From Pseudooceanicola atlanticus (GTDB lineage: Bacteria > Pseudomonadota > Alphaproteobacteria > Rhodobacterales > Rhodobacteraceae): a stretch of DNA of 64,000 bases. Below, piece after piece: positions 8,393 through 16,351 of this stretch. Position 1 is the stretch's first letter, and every line of letters begins with the position of its first letter. Under the pieces are notes generated by a model, which saw only the letters and a list, made by a program, of their open reading frames with translations, made no database searches and was not told where the DNA came from. The stretch covers positions 558,001 through 622,000 of the forward strand of contig NZ_AQQX01000001.1 of assembly GCF_000768315.1 (NCBI RefSeq), written 5' to 3'. The position numbers and the translations under genes were made by a program.

Positions 8393-9595
8393 ATGTCTGA
8401 CCCCTGGCTGCATATCGTCGGGATCGGCGAAGACGGCATGGACGGGCTGCTGCCCGCCACCCGTGCGGTCGTCGAGGCCGCGGATGTCATCATCGGCGGC
8501 GACCGGCACCACGTTCTGTCGGACAGCGTCACCGCCGAACGGCTGGCCTGGCCGTCGCCCTTCGATGCTCTGATCTCGGACCTTGAAGGGTTGCGGGGAC
8601 GGCGCGTCGTCGTGCTGGCGACGGGTGATCCGTTGTGGTTCTCGGTGGGCACGCGGATCGGGCGGGCGATCCCGCCGGGTGAGATCGTCTATCATCCGCA
8701 ATTGTCCGCCTTCCAGCTGGCGGCTGCGCGGATGGGCTGGTCGATGGCGGATCTGGAGACGCTGACGGTACATGGCCGCCCGGTCGAGCAGATGATCGCC
8801 TTCATCCAGCCCGACGCGCGGCTGCTGATCCTGACCACCGGGGCGGAGACCCCGGGCCAGATCGCGCGTTTCCTGACAGAGCGTGGCTTTGGCCGGTCGG
8901 CCATGACGGTGCTGGCGAATATGGGCGGCGCTGAGGAGGCGCGGTTCGACGGGCTGGCCGAGAGCTGGGATCACGTGGTGCCGGCCTTTAACACCCTGGC
9001 GGTGGAATGTGTCGCGGAGCCGGATGCGGCGCTGTTGCCGCGTGTGCCGGGGCTGGACGATGCACTGTTCCAGTCCGACGGAACGATGACGAAGCACGAG
9101 GTGCGGGCCGCGACCCTGGCCAAGCTGATGCCGATGCGTGGGGCGCATCTGTGGGATATCGGCACCGGATGCGGGTCTGTGGCGATCGAGTGGATGCGGG
9201 GCGCGCGCTATACCAGCGCTGTCGGCATCGAGCCGCGCGCCGACCGTCGGGCCATGGCGGCGGCCAACGCGCTGGCGCTCGGCGTGCCGCGGCTGGAACT
9301 GATCGAGGGCGAGGCCCCGGCTGTTCTGGAGGGGCTGGCGCGGCCGGATGCGGTCTTCATCGGCGGCGGGTTGTCGGAATCGGTCTTCCTGGCCGCCTGG
9401 GAGGCGCTGAAGCCGCTGGGGCGGCTGGTTGCCAATGCCGTCACGCTGGAAAGCGAGGCGGAGCTGATCTCCCTGCACCGCGCCCATGGCGGGGACCTCG
9501 TCCGGTTGCAGGTGCATCGCGCGGAACCGGTCGGGCGGCTGACCGGGTGGCGACCGTCGATGCCGGTGACGCAGTGGAGCCTGGTGAAGCGATGA
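8393..9595 (+). CDS. cobL: Precorrin-6Y C5,15-methyltransferase (decarboxylating) CobL (CbiE-CbiT fusion)
   Basis: SAM-dependent bifunctional enzyme that methylates C5 and C15 of the corrin ring and removes the C12 acetate carboxyl. It has 400 residues, the normal fused length. Residues 1-200 are the CbiE methyltransferase (HIVGIGEDG, VLATGDPLWFS). Residues 225-400 are the CbiT domain with SDGTMTKHEVRA and the SAM loop DIGTGCGSVAIEW (255-267). ATG at 8393 follows AAGGAGAG; upstream in-frame TTG codons fall inside the palindromic repeat and are unlikely. Part of the cob operon. Confidence 0.96.
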   Translation: MSDPWLHIVGIGEDGMDGLLPATRAVVEAADVIIGGDRHHVLSDSVTAERLAWPSPFDALISDLEGLRGRRVVVLATGDPLWFSVGTRIGRAIPPGEIVYHPQLSAFQLAAARMGWSMADLETLTVHGRPVEQMIAFIQPDARLLILTTGAETPGQIARFLTERGFGRSAMTVLANMGGAEEARFDGLAESWDHVVPAFNTLAVECVAEPDAALLPRVPGLDDALFQSDGTMTKHEVRAATLAKLMPMRGAHLWDIGTGCGSVAIEWMRGARYTSAVGIEPRADRRAMAAANALALGVPRLELIEGEAPAVLEGLARPDAVFIGGGLSESVFLAAWEALKPLGRLVANAVTLESEAELISLHRAHGGDLVRLQVHRAEPVGRLTGWRPSMPVTQWSLVKR

Positions 9596-9627
9596 TCCGG
9601 GTTTTGGCGCAGGTTGCCGGGGCGGGA

Positions 9628-9660
9628 GCCTCCGGCGGGAGTATTTTGGGCAAGATGAAG
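9628..9660. repeat. Palindromic extragenic repeat, single-arm copy
   Basis: Identical over 33 bases to 8276-8308 and placed in the 96-base gap between cobL and cobI. Only the left arm is present, followed by unrelated sequence, so no long hairpin forms here. It ends about 30 bases before the cobI start codon. Confidence 0.8.
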
Positions 9661-9691
9661 ATTGGATCGGCGCTTGGCCGGGAGGCCGGAC

Positions 9692-10393
9692 ATGGCCGGT
9701 AAGTTGTGGGGCGTGGGACTGGGGCCGGGCGATCCGGACCTGTTGACGCTGCGCGCGGCGCGGCTGATCGGGGGGGCGGATGTCGTGGCCTATCCGGCAC
9801 TGGCCGGGGGCGACAGTTTCGCGAGGTCGATCGCGGCCGACCTGATCCCGGCAGGCGCACGCGAGATCGTCATGGACGTGCCGATGACCGTTGAGCGCGG
9901 ACCGGCCCAGGCGGCCTATGATACCGGCGCGGCCGAGATCGCGGCGGCGCTGGAGGCGGGGCAGGACGTGGTCTGCCTGTGCGAGGGCGATCCGTTCTTC
10001 TACGGCTCTTTCATGTACCTTTTTGCGCGGCTGTCCGACCGGTTCGAGGTCGAGGTCGTGCCGGGGGTCACCTCGGTCTCGGCCTGTGCGGCGCGGGCGG
10101 GGATGCCGCTGGTGGCGCGGAACGAGCGACTGACGGTCTTGCCGGGGCCGCTGCCCGAGCCGGAGCTGCGCGAGCGGGTCGCCGGGGCGGAGGCCGTGGC
10201 GATCATGAAGGTCGGGCGGCACATGGCGAAGATCCGGGGCGTCATCGACGACCTGGGGCTGCTGGACCGATCGGTCTATGTGCAGCGGGTCGGGTTGCCG
10301 GACGAGGTTGTCTGCAAACTGGCCCAAGCACCGGATACGGCGCCGTATTTTTCGATGATCCTGATGAACAAGGGGAATGACCCATGGCTTTGA
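9692..10393 (+). CDS. cobI: Precorrin-2 C20-methyltransferase CobI
   Basis: SAM-dependent methylation of precorrin-2 (or its cobalt form) at C20, an early ring step of B12 synthesis. The 233 residues start with LWGVGLGPGDPDLLTLRA, the glycine-rich family signature, and include CLCEGDPFFYGSF and VVPGVTSVSACAA. ATG at 9692 has a GGAGG site just before it; an in-frame TTG at 9662 is less likely because it abuts the repeat. The 3' end overlaps the cbiG-cobJ gene by 10 bases. Confidence 0.95.
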   Translation: MAGKLWGVGLGPGDPDLLTLRAARLIGGADVVAYPALAGGDSFARSIAADLIPAGAREIVMDVPMTVERGPAQAAYDTGAAEIAAALEAGQDVVCLCEGDPFFYGSFMYLFARLSDRFEVEVVPGVTSVSACAARAGMPLVARNERLTVLPGPLPEPELRERVAGAEAVAIMKVGRHMAKIRGVIDDLGLLDRSVYVQRVGLPDEVVCKLAQAPDTAPYFSMILMNKGNDPWL

Positions 10394-12273
10394 ACCCTGT
10401 CGTGATGGCCGTCTCGGGCTCTGGCGCGGAGATTGCGCGGCGTGTGGCCGATGCGCTGGACGTGCCGATGTATGGCCGGACTGGTCGTGTCGCGGGGGCG
10501 GACGAGGACTTTGCCAACGCGCTGGAGTTCGCGAGGGAGATGTTCGCGGCCGGCCGCCCGGTGATCGGGGTCTGCGCCAGTGGCATCTTGATCCGGGCCG
10601 TGGCGCCGCTGCTGGCCGACAAGGTGAACGAGCCGCCGGTGATCTCGGTCTCCGACGACGGGTCGGTGGTCGTGCCGCTGCTGGGCGGGCATCGCGGGGC
10701 CAACCGGATGGCGCGCCGCATCGCAGAGGTGCTGGAGGCCAAGGCGGCGGTGACGACGGCGGGTGACGTTGCGCTTGGCGTGTCGCTGGACGAACCGCCC
10801 GCGGGCTGGCGGCTGGGCACGCCGGACCTAGCAAAGGACGCGATGGCGCGGCTGCTGGCCGGGGGCCGGGCGCGCATCGACGGGGACGAGGCAATCAAGG
10901 CGGAATGGCTGGAGGCACTGCCCGCTGCCGCACCCGATTTCGACGGCGATGTCGTGGCGATGGAGGCGACGACGGCCCCGCCGGTTGAGGGCGTGCTGAC
11001 CTTCCACCCGGTGCGCTTCGCGCTCGGCGTGGGCTGTTCGCGGAACTGCCCGCCGGAGGAATTGCAGGCTCTGGTCGAAGGCATGCTGGCCGAGGCGGAA
11101 ATCGCGCCGGGGGCGATCAGTGCGGTGCATTCGATCGACGTCAAGGGTGACGAGCCTGCCGTGATCCGTCTGGCCGACACCCTGGGCGTGCCCCTGCGTC
11201 TGTTCCCGGCCGCCGAGCTTGAGGCGGTGACCGACCGCCTGGAAAACCCCTCCGAGGTCGTCTTTGCCGAGGTCGGGTGCCATGGCGTGTCCGAAGGCGC
11301 GGCGCTGTGCGGGGCTGGCCCGGATGGCGTGCTGGCCCAACCCAAGCTGAAGACGGCAAACGCGACCTGCGCGCTGGCCGTGGTGCCGGGTGGCGTGATC
11401 GAGGCGCCCCGGGGCCGTCCGCGCGGACGGCTGAGCATCGTGGGCATCGGTCCGGGGCAGTCCAGCTGGCGCACGCCGGAAGTGTCGCGGCTGGTGTCCG
11501 AGGCCGAGGAGCTGGTGGGCTACGGGCTCTATATCGATCTGCTGGGGCCGCTGGCCCATGGCAAGACGCGGTCGGATTTCCCCCTTGGGGGCGAGGAAGA
11601 CCGCTGCCGTTATGCGCTGGAACAGGCGGGGCAGGGCAAGAATGTCGCGCTGGTGTGTTCGGGCGATGCGGGCATCTACGCCATGGGCGCGCTGGTCTTC
11701 GAATTGCTGGATCGCGGTGCGGGCGAGGGTGGTGTGACGGCTGAGGCGCGGCGGGTCGAGGTGGTCTGTTCGCCCGGTGTCTCGGCGCTTCAGGGGGCTG
11801 CAGCGCGGGCTGGGGCACCGCTGGGTCATGATTTCTGCGCAATCTCGCTGAGCGACCTGCTGACACCGCGCGAGGATATCGTGAAACGGCTGAAGGCTGC
11901 GGCGGAGGGCGATTTCGTGATCGCCTTCTACAACCCGGTGTCGCGCCGGCGGCGGACACTGCTGGCGGAGGCGCGGGATATCCTGTTGCAGCACCGTCCG
12001 GCGGATACCCCGGTCATGCTGGCCTCCAACCTCGGGCGGCCTGAGGAAAACATACGCTACCGCAGGCTCGACGCATTGCAGGTGGACGAGGTGGACATGC
12101 TGACGGTCGTGCTGATCGGGTCGTCGCATTCGCGTCTGGCTCAGCTGGGCGAAGGGCCACGGATGTTCACGCCGCGCGGCTATGCGCGCCGGATCGACGG
12201 GGACCTGCGGGATGTCGGGAATCGGCATCTGGAGGACGCGGCGCTCGCGACCTCGGACGATAGGAAAGGGTGA
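10384..12273 (+). CDS. cobJ: Fused CbiG / precorrin-3B C17-methyltransferase CobJ
   Basis: A 629-residue two-part enzyme. Residues 1-345 are CbiG, which opens the delta-lactone of cobalt-precorrin-5A and releases the C20 acetaldehyde unit. It shows the CASGILIRAVAP loop, PPVISVSDDGSVVVPLLGGH, and GVGCSRNCPPEEL of the CbiG C-terminal domain. From about 349 it is CobJ/CbiH, with LSIVGIGPGQ, CSGDAGIYAMG and FVIAFYNPVSRRR, methylating C17 with ring contraction. Fusion puts consecutive or nearby steps on one chain. CbiG is a hallmark of the early-cobalt route, matching the CbiX gene upstream. It overlaps cobI and stops 4 bases before cobM. Confidence 0.95.
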   Translation: MALNPVVMAVSGSGAEIARRVADALDVPMYGRTGRVAGADEDFANALEFAREMFAAGRPVIGVCASGILIRAVAPLLADKVNEPPVISVSDDGSVVVPLLGGHRGANRMARRIAEVLEAKAAVTTAGDVALGVSLDEPPAGWRLGTPDLAKDAMARLLAGGRARIDGDEAIKAEWLEALPAAAPDFDGDVVAMEATTAPPVEGVLTFHPVRFALGVGCSRNCPPEELQALVEGMLAEAEIAPGAISAVHSIDVKGDEPAVIRLADTLGVPLRLFPAAELEAVTDRLENPSEVVFAEVGCHGVSEGAALCGAGPDGVLAQPKLKTANATCALAVVPGGVIEAPRGRPRGRLSIVGIGPGQSSWRTPEVSRLVSEAEELVGYGLYIDLLGPLAHGKTRSDFPLGGEEDRCRYALEQAGQGKNVALVCSGDAGIYAMGALVFELLDRGAGEGGVTAEARRVEVVCSPGVSALQGAAARAGAPLGHDFCAISLSDLLTPREDIVKRLKAAAEGDFVIAFYNPVSRRRRTLLAEARDILLQHRPADTPVMLASNLGRPEENIRYRRLDALQVDEVDMLTVVLIGSSHSRLAQLGEGPRMFTPRGYARRIDGDLRDVGNRHLEDAALATSDDRKG

Positions 12274-12277
12274 AGGA

Positions 12278-13063
12278 ATGACGGTCTATTTCATCGGTGC
12301 CGGGCCCGGAGACCCGGAGTTGCTGACCCTGAAGGCGCAGCGCGTGATCGGCGAATGCCCGGTCTGCCTGTATGCCGGATCGCTGGTCCCGGCCGAAGTC
12401 GTGGCCTGCGCTCCCGACGGCGCGCGGGTCATGGACACTGCGCCGATGACCCTGGACGACACCCATGCGGAAATCGTCGCGGCCCACGGACGTGGCGAGG
12501 ACGTGGCGCGCGTGCATTCGGGCGATCCATCGCTCTATGGCGCGATCGCGGAACAGGTGCGGCGGCTGCGGGCGGATGGCATCCCCTACGAGATCATTCC
12601 GGGCGTGCCGGCCTATGCGGCGGCGGCGGCGGCCCTTGGCCAGGAACTGACCGTGCCGGAAGTGGCGCAATCCATCGTGCTGACGCGGGTGTCGATGAAG
12701 TCGACCTCCATGCCGTCCGGCGAGACGCTGGAGAACTTCGCCCGCACGGGCGCGACCCTGGCGATCCATCTGGGCGTGCGGAACCTGCGGGAGATCGAGC
12801 GCCAGCTGGTGCCCTATTACGGGGCCGATTGCCCGGTGGTGGTCGCCTATCGCGTCGGCTGGCCTGACCAGATGTTCATTCGCGGCACGCTGACCGATAT
12901 CCAGGCCAAGGTCCGCGCCGAAAAGATCACGCGCACCGCGCTGATTCTCGTCGGGCCGGTTCTGGGCGAGGTTCGCGACTTCCGCGACAGTGCGCTTTAC
13001 GATGCTGCGATCCCCCATGTCCTGCGCCCCCGTGTGCGTGAGGCAACGGCCGGAGAGAAATAA
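12278..13063 (+). CDS. cobM: Precorrin-4 C11-methyltransferase CobM
   Basis: SAM-dependent methylation of the corrin ring at C11. The 261 residues begin with VYFIGAGPGDPELLTLKA and contain ARVHSGDPSLYGAI, IIPGVPAYAAAAAALG, and the CobM-specific LTRVSMKSTSMP. ATG at 12278 follows AAAGGGTGAAGGA. It is the last recognisable cob gene of this operon; the following gene is not a known cobalamin enzyme. CobK/CbiJ, CobF or CbiD, CbiA, CbiP and the nucleotide-loop genes are absent from the window. Confidence 0.96.
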   Translation: MTVYFIGAGPGDPELLTLKAQRVIGECPVCLYAGSLVPAEVVACAPDGARVMDTAPMTLDDTHAEIVAAHGRGEDVARVHSGDPSLYGAIAEQVRRLRADGIPYEIIPGVPAYAAAAAALGQELTVPEVAQSIVLTRVSMKSTSMPSGETLENFARTGATLAIHLGVRNLREIERQLVPYYGADCPVVVAYRVGWPDQMFIRGTLTDIQAKVRAEKITRTALILVGPVLGEVRDFRDSALYDAAIPHVLRPRVREATAGEK

Positions 13064-13143
13064 ATATTCCTGGGCGCGGAACTTTTGGATTAACTTGACG
13101 CTTAACTTAGTGACGCCATGCTGGCGCCGAGAGGAGCGACGGT

Positions 13144-13494
13144 ATGACGACTTATCTGCCCAAGGAAGTGCGCGATGGCCTGCTGGCTGCGCAAAAGACG
13201 GCGTTCCGCAAACGGAACCGCCTTCGGGTCGTGATCGGGGTCGAGGCCTATCCGATCCGTCGTCTCTGGGATCATGGCTTTGCCGTGGAGCGCGAGGGCG
13301 TTCCGCAACTGCGCGGTCTGGTCGATGTCTACGATGGCGGGCGGCACCTGTGGCAATGCCTGATCGTGGCCGCCGCCGAGGATGGCGATGAGATGCAGTA
13401 TGAGTTCAAGCGTCAGACCGTGGCGCTGGACGCGGCACCTATCGACTTTGCCCGGGATGAAAACGCGCCTGCGGGGCTTTTGGCGCGCGAGTGA
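13144..13494 (+). CDS. Conserved hypothetical protein downstream of cobM
   Basis: A 116-residue basic, soluble protein with no signal peptide or membrane segment. It starts MTTYLPKEVRDGLLAAQKTA and contains KRNRLRVVIGVEAYPIRRLW, LVDVYDGGRHLWQCLIVAA and EMQYEFKRQT. The look is of a small beta-rich domain. I do not recognise a characterised family; codon use matches the neighbours, so it is probably a real vertically inherited gene. It begins 80 bases after cobM with a GAGCGACGGT leader, so it may or may not share the cob transcript. Confidence 0.7.
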   Translation: MTTYLPKEVRDGLLAAQKTAFRKRNRLRVVIGVEAYPIRRLWDHGFAVEREGVPQLRGLVDVYDGGRHLWQCLIVAAAEDGDEMQYEFKRQTVALDAAPIDFARDENAPAGLLARE

Positions 13495-13672
13495 CACAGC
13501 TCGAGGCCGTTTGAAATCGCCCGAGATTTTCAACTTTTCGGGCGAGTTCGAAAAAACTTTTACAAAATTGTTCGGTGATTGCGCGCAGATGTGGCGAGGT
13601 TGACACTTTGCGCGTAAACCCTTGGTCGAGGCTAGGGGAGGAGGACCCCGTGGTGAGACGGAGGAGAATCCC

Positions 13673-14383
13673 ATGGCGGAAACGCTGATCGAACGAGCAT
13701 CCGAAACCGAAAACCGTGCCGCTGTGGTGATCCTGCTGGGCCCGCCGGGTGCTGGCAAGGGGACCCAGGCGCGGCGCCTGGAAGAGGCGTTCGGCCTGGT
13801 CCAACTGTCGACCGGCGACCTGCTGCGCGCGGCCGTGTCTCAGGGCACCGACGCGGGCAAGCGCGCCAAGGCAGTGATGGATGCGGGCGGCCTGGTCAGC
13901 GACGACATCGTTCTCGCGATCCTCGAGGACAGGCTGGCGCAGCCCGACGTGATCAAGGGCGTGATCCTGGATGGCTTCCCCCGGACTGAAGCGCAGGCCG
14001 ACGCGCTGGACGCGATGTTGGCTGCGCGGGGGCAGAAGGTGAATGCGGCCGTCTCCCTCGATGTGGATGACGCGGCCATGGTCGAGCGTATTTCTGGCCG
14101 CTACACCTGTGGCGGTTGCGGCGAAGGGTATCACGACAGTTTCAAGCAGCCGGCCAAGGCCGGGGTTTGCGACAATTGCGGCGGGACCGAAATGAAGCGC
14201 CGCGCCGACGACAATGCGGAAACCGTGGGGGAACGACTGCGCGCCTACCACGCCCAGACCGCGCCACTGATCGCGTTCTACAAGGGCCGCGGCTGCCTGA
14301 GCAGCGTTGACGCAATGGCCGCTATCGACGAAGTTGAGACCGATCTTCAGCAGATTATCCGGGACGCTATCGGCGCGACCTGA
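13673..14383 (+). CDS. adk: Adenylate kinase with zinc-finger lid
   Basis: Catalyses ATP + AMP = 2 ADP in the cytosol. The P-loop is GPPGAGKGTQ near residue 23, preceded by an unusual 17-residue extension. LILDGFPRTEAQA-type and RADDNAETVGERL segments are conserved. The LID carries CGGCGEGYHD and CDNCGG, a four-cysteine zinc site. Length is 236. ATG at 13673 follows GGAGGAGAAT. Bacteria of this group usually carry adk next to ribosomal-protein genes, so this copy may be a paralogue. It sits 260 bases upstream of a catabolic locus with an AMP-producing CoA ligase, which could be coincidence. Confidence 0.93.
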   Translation: MAETLIERASETENRAAVVILLGPPGAGKGTQARRLEEAFGLVQLSTGDLLRAAVSQGTDAGKRAKAVMDAGGLVSDDIVLAILEDRLAQPDVIKGVILDGFPRTEAQADALDAMLAARGQKVNAAVSLDVDDAAMVERISGRYTCGGCGEGYHDSFKQPAKAGVCDNCGGTEMKRRADDNAETVGERLRAYHAQTAPLIAFYKGRGCLSSVDAMAAIDEVETDLQQIIRDAIGAT

Positions 14384-14644
14384 TTCGGCTGAGATCGACC
14401 GTGATCGGGGGCTATCCTTCGGACGGGCCCCGATCTGGACGCGACAATTTCCTTGTCATCGTCAACTATTCTCGAAAATAACAGATATCCCTCATTACGG
14501 AAATTGACAGAGTCGGTTTTCACCGTCATCGTGTTTCGGCAAGGCGTCGACCGGATGCCGATCAGAGCCCGGAAAACGGGCCGGGGAGGGAGCCCCGAAG
14601 ATCGGTACGGACCTGCGCGCCGGCACATGACGGGAGGAAATCAA

Positions 14645-15679
14645 ATGACGTTCATGACAACGGCAATCCGCGGGCTTGCCGCCGCAGCACTTCTGGCCGG
14701 GTCGAGCACCCTTGCCCTGGCCCAGGATGTCACCCTTAAGATGCACCAGTTCCTGCCGGCACAGGCCAAGGTGCCGACCGACATCCTGGATGTCTGGGCT
14801 GACAAGATCGAAGCCGAGAGCGACGGTCGCATCAAGATCGACCGCTACCCCTCCATGCAGCTGGGTGGGCGTCCGCCGGAGCTGGCCGACCAGGTGGTCG
14901 ACGGTATCGCGGATATCATCTGGACCGTGACGGGCTACACGCCGGGCCGCTTCCCGCGCTCCGAAGCGTTCGAGATGCCGTTCATCATGACCAACGGCGA
15001 GGATACCAGCCGCGCCTATTGGCAATATGTCGAAAACAACATGCTGGATCAGGACTTTGCTGAGCTGAAGATGCTGGGCGTCTGGGTCCATGGCCCGGGC
15101 CTGATCCACTCCAAGTCGCCGATCACTTCGGTCGCGGATCTGAACGGGGTCAAGCTGCGTGCGCCGACCCGCGTGACCAACAAGATGTTCACCGATATGG
15201 GCGCGACCACCGTCGGCATGCCGGTTCCCGCCGTGCCCGAGGCGCTGTCCAAGGGCGTGATCGACGCCACCGTGATCCCGTGGGAAGTGACGACCGCGCT
15301 GAAAGTGTCCGAACTGGTCGAGAACCACACCACCTGGCCGGACAACGCACTGTACACCACGACTTTCATCTTCGCGATGAACAAGGACAAGTACGAGGCG
15401 CTGCCGGATGATCTGAAAGCCGTCATCGACGCGAATTCGGGCGAGGAATTCTCGGCCTTCGCGGGCAAGACGATGCAGGCGGCCGACCAGCAGGGCCTGG
15501 ATTTCGCGATGGAGCGCGGCAACAACATCATCGACCTGAGCGAAGAGCAAATCGCCGAGTGGAAAGAGGCCGCCGCGCCGATCGAAGCCTGGTGGGTCGA
15601 AGAGATGGACAAGGCCGGGATCGACGGTCAGGCGCTGCTGGACGAAGCCAAGGCGCTGATCGAAGAGAACTCCAAGTAA
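14645..15679 (+). CDS. dctP: TRAP transporter solute-binding protein, DctP family
   Basis: Periplasmic receptor of a TRAP importer, delivering an organic acid to the DctQM membrane pair using an ion gradient. The 344 residues open with a signal peptide ending SSTLALAQDV. LKMHQFLPAQAKVP, GRIKIDRYPSMQLGG and LRAPTRVTNKMF are family landmarks; the arginine in the last segment normally binds the substrate carboxylate. An in-frame ATG at 14627 is also possible, but 14645 gives the better signal peptide. The genes downstream suggest the cargo is a hydroxycinnamate-like aromatic acid, which is inference. Confidence 0.92.
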   Translation: MTFMTTAIRGLAAAALLAGSSTLALAQDVTLKMHQFLPAQAKVPTDILDVWADKIEAESDGRIKIDRYPSMQLGGRPPELADQVVDGIADIIWTVTGYTPGRFPRSEAFEMPFIMTNGEDTSRAYWQYVENNMLDQDFAELKMLGVWVHGPGLIHSKSPITSVADLNGVKLRAPTRVTNKMFTDMGATTVGMPVPAVPEALSKGVIDATVIPWEVTTALKVSELVENHTTWPDNALYTTTFIFAMNKDKYEALPDDLKAVIDANSGEEFSAFAGKTMQAADQQGLDFAMERGNNIIDLSEEQIAEWKEAAAPIEAWWVEEMDKAGIDGQALLDEAKALIEENSK

Positions 15680-15688
15680 GTTAGGGGT

Positions 15689-15715
15689 GGGGCCGCGCAT
15701 CCAAGGCGTGGCCCC
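15689..15715 (+). terminator. Intercistronic hairpin after dctP
   Basis: A 10-pair stem, GGGGCCGCGC and GCGTGGCCCC, with a 7-base loop, starts 9 bases after the dctP stop and is followed by GTTTCCC. It probably acts as a partial terminator or 3' stabiliser, raising the amount of binding-protein mRNA over dctQM. Confidence 0.6.
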
Positions 15716-15778
15716 GTTTCCCTGTCGCCGGCATCCCAGGGGTGCCTGACCCTCGAAGCGGATTTCGGGACGGATTTC

Positions 15779-16351
15779 ATGTATCGTGTCTTTCTGACAT
15801 TGGCGCGTTTCGCGGCCATATTGGGCGGTATCGTCCTGACGGCGCTGATCGTGCTCACCGTGGTGTCGGTCGCGGGCCGCGCCCTGAACACCATGATGCA
15901 CTGGCTGATCGATATCGGCTTGCTTGGCGGTCTGGCGCAGTCGGTGCTTGATATGGGCGTCGGTCCCGTTCTCGGGGATTTCGAGCTGGTCGAGGCCGGC
16001 ATCGCCTTCTGCATCTTCGCCTTCCTGCCGCTGGCGCAGATCACCGGGGCCCATGCGACCGTCGACATCCTGACATCGCGCTTCCCCGATGGCGTGAACC
16101 GCGCGCTGACCGCCCTGTGGGAGGTCATCTTTGCCGTCGTTCTGATCGTCATGGCGTGGAAGCTCTATGACGGGATGCAGGGCAAGATGCGGTACAACGA
16201 AACCACGATGCTGCTGCAATTCCCGGTCTGGTGGTCCTATGCCGCCTCGCTGGGGGGCGCGGTCGCTGCCGCGCTGGTGGCCACCTACGTGGCCCTGGCC
16301 CGCCTGGCCGAGGCCGCCACGGGCCGCGTGATCCTCAAAGGGGCGCTCTGA
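15779..16351 (+). CDS. dctQ: TRAP transporter small permease, DctQ family
   Basis: Inner-membrane small subunit of the TRAP importer. The 190 residues contain four hydrophobic segments, at roughly 8-34, 63-90, 103-123 and 146-172. Typical DctQ features are the EAGIAFCIFAFLPLAQ region and HATVDILTSRFPD after the second segment. The insert before the second helix (LLGGLAQSVLDMGVGP) makes it slightly longer than usual. The stop overlaps the dctM start as TGATG. Confidence 0.9.
   Translation: MYRVFLTLARFAAILGGIVLTALIVLTVVSVAGRALNTMMHWLIDIGLLGGLAQSVLDMGVGPVLGDFELVEAGIAFCIFAFLPLAQITGAHATVDILTSRFPDGVNRALTALWEVIFAVVLIVMAWKLYDGMQGKMRYNETTMLLQFPVWWSYAASLGGAVAAALVATYVALARLAEAATGRVILKGAL

Noticed and set aside
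14495-16219. 574-residue ORF on the minus strand
   Set aside because: It is antisense to dctP and dctQ, which have clear family motifs; a shadow of high-GC codon use.
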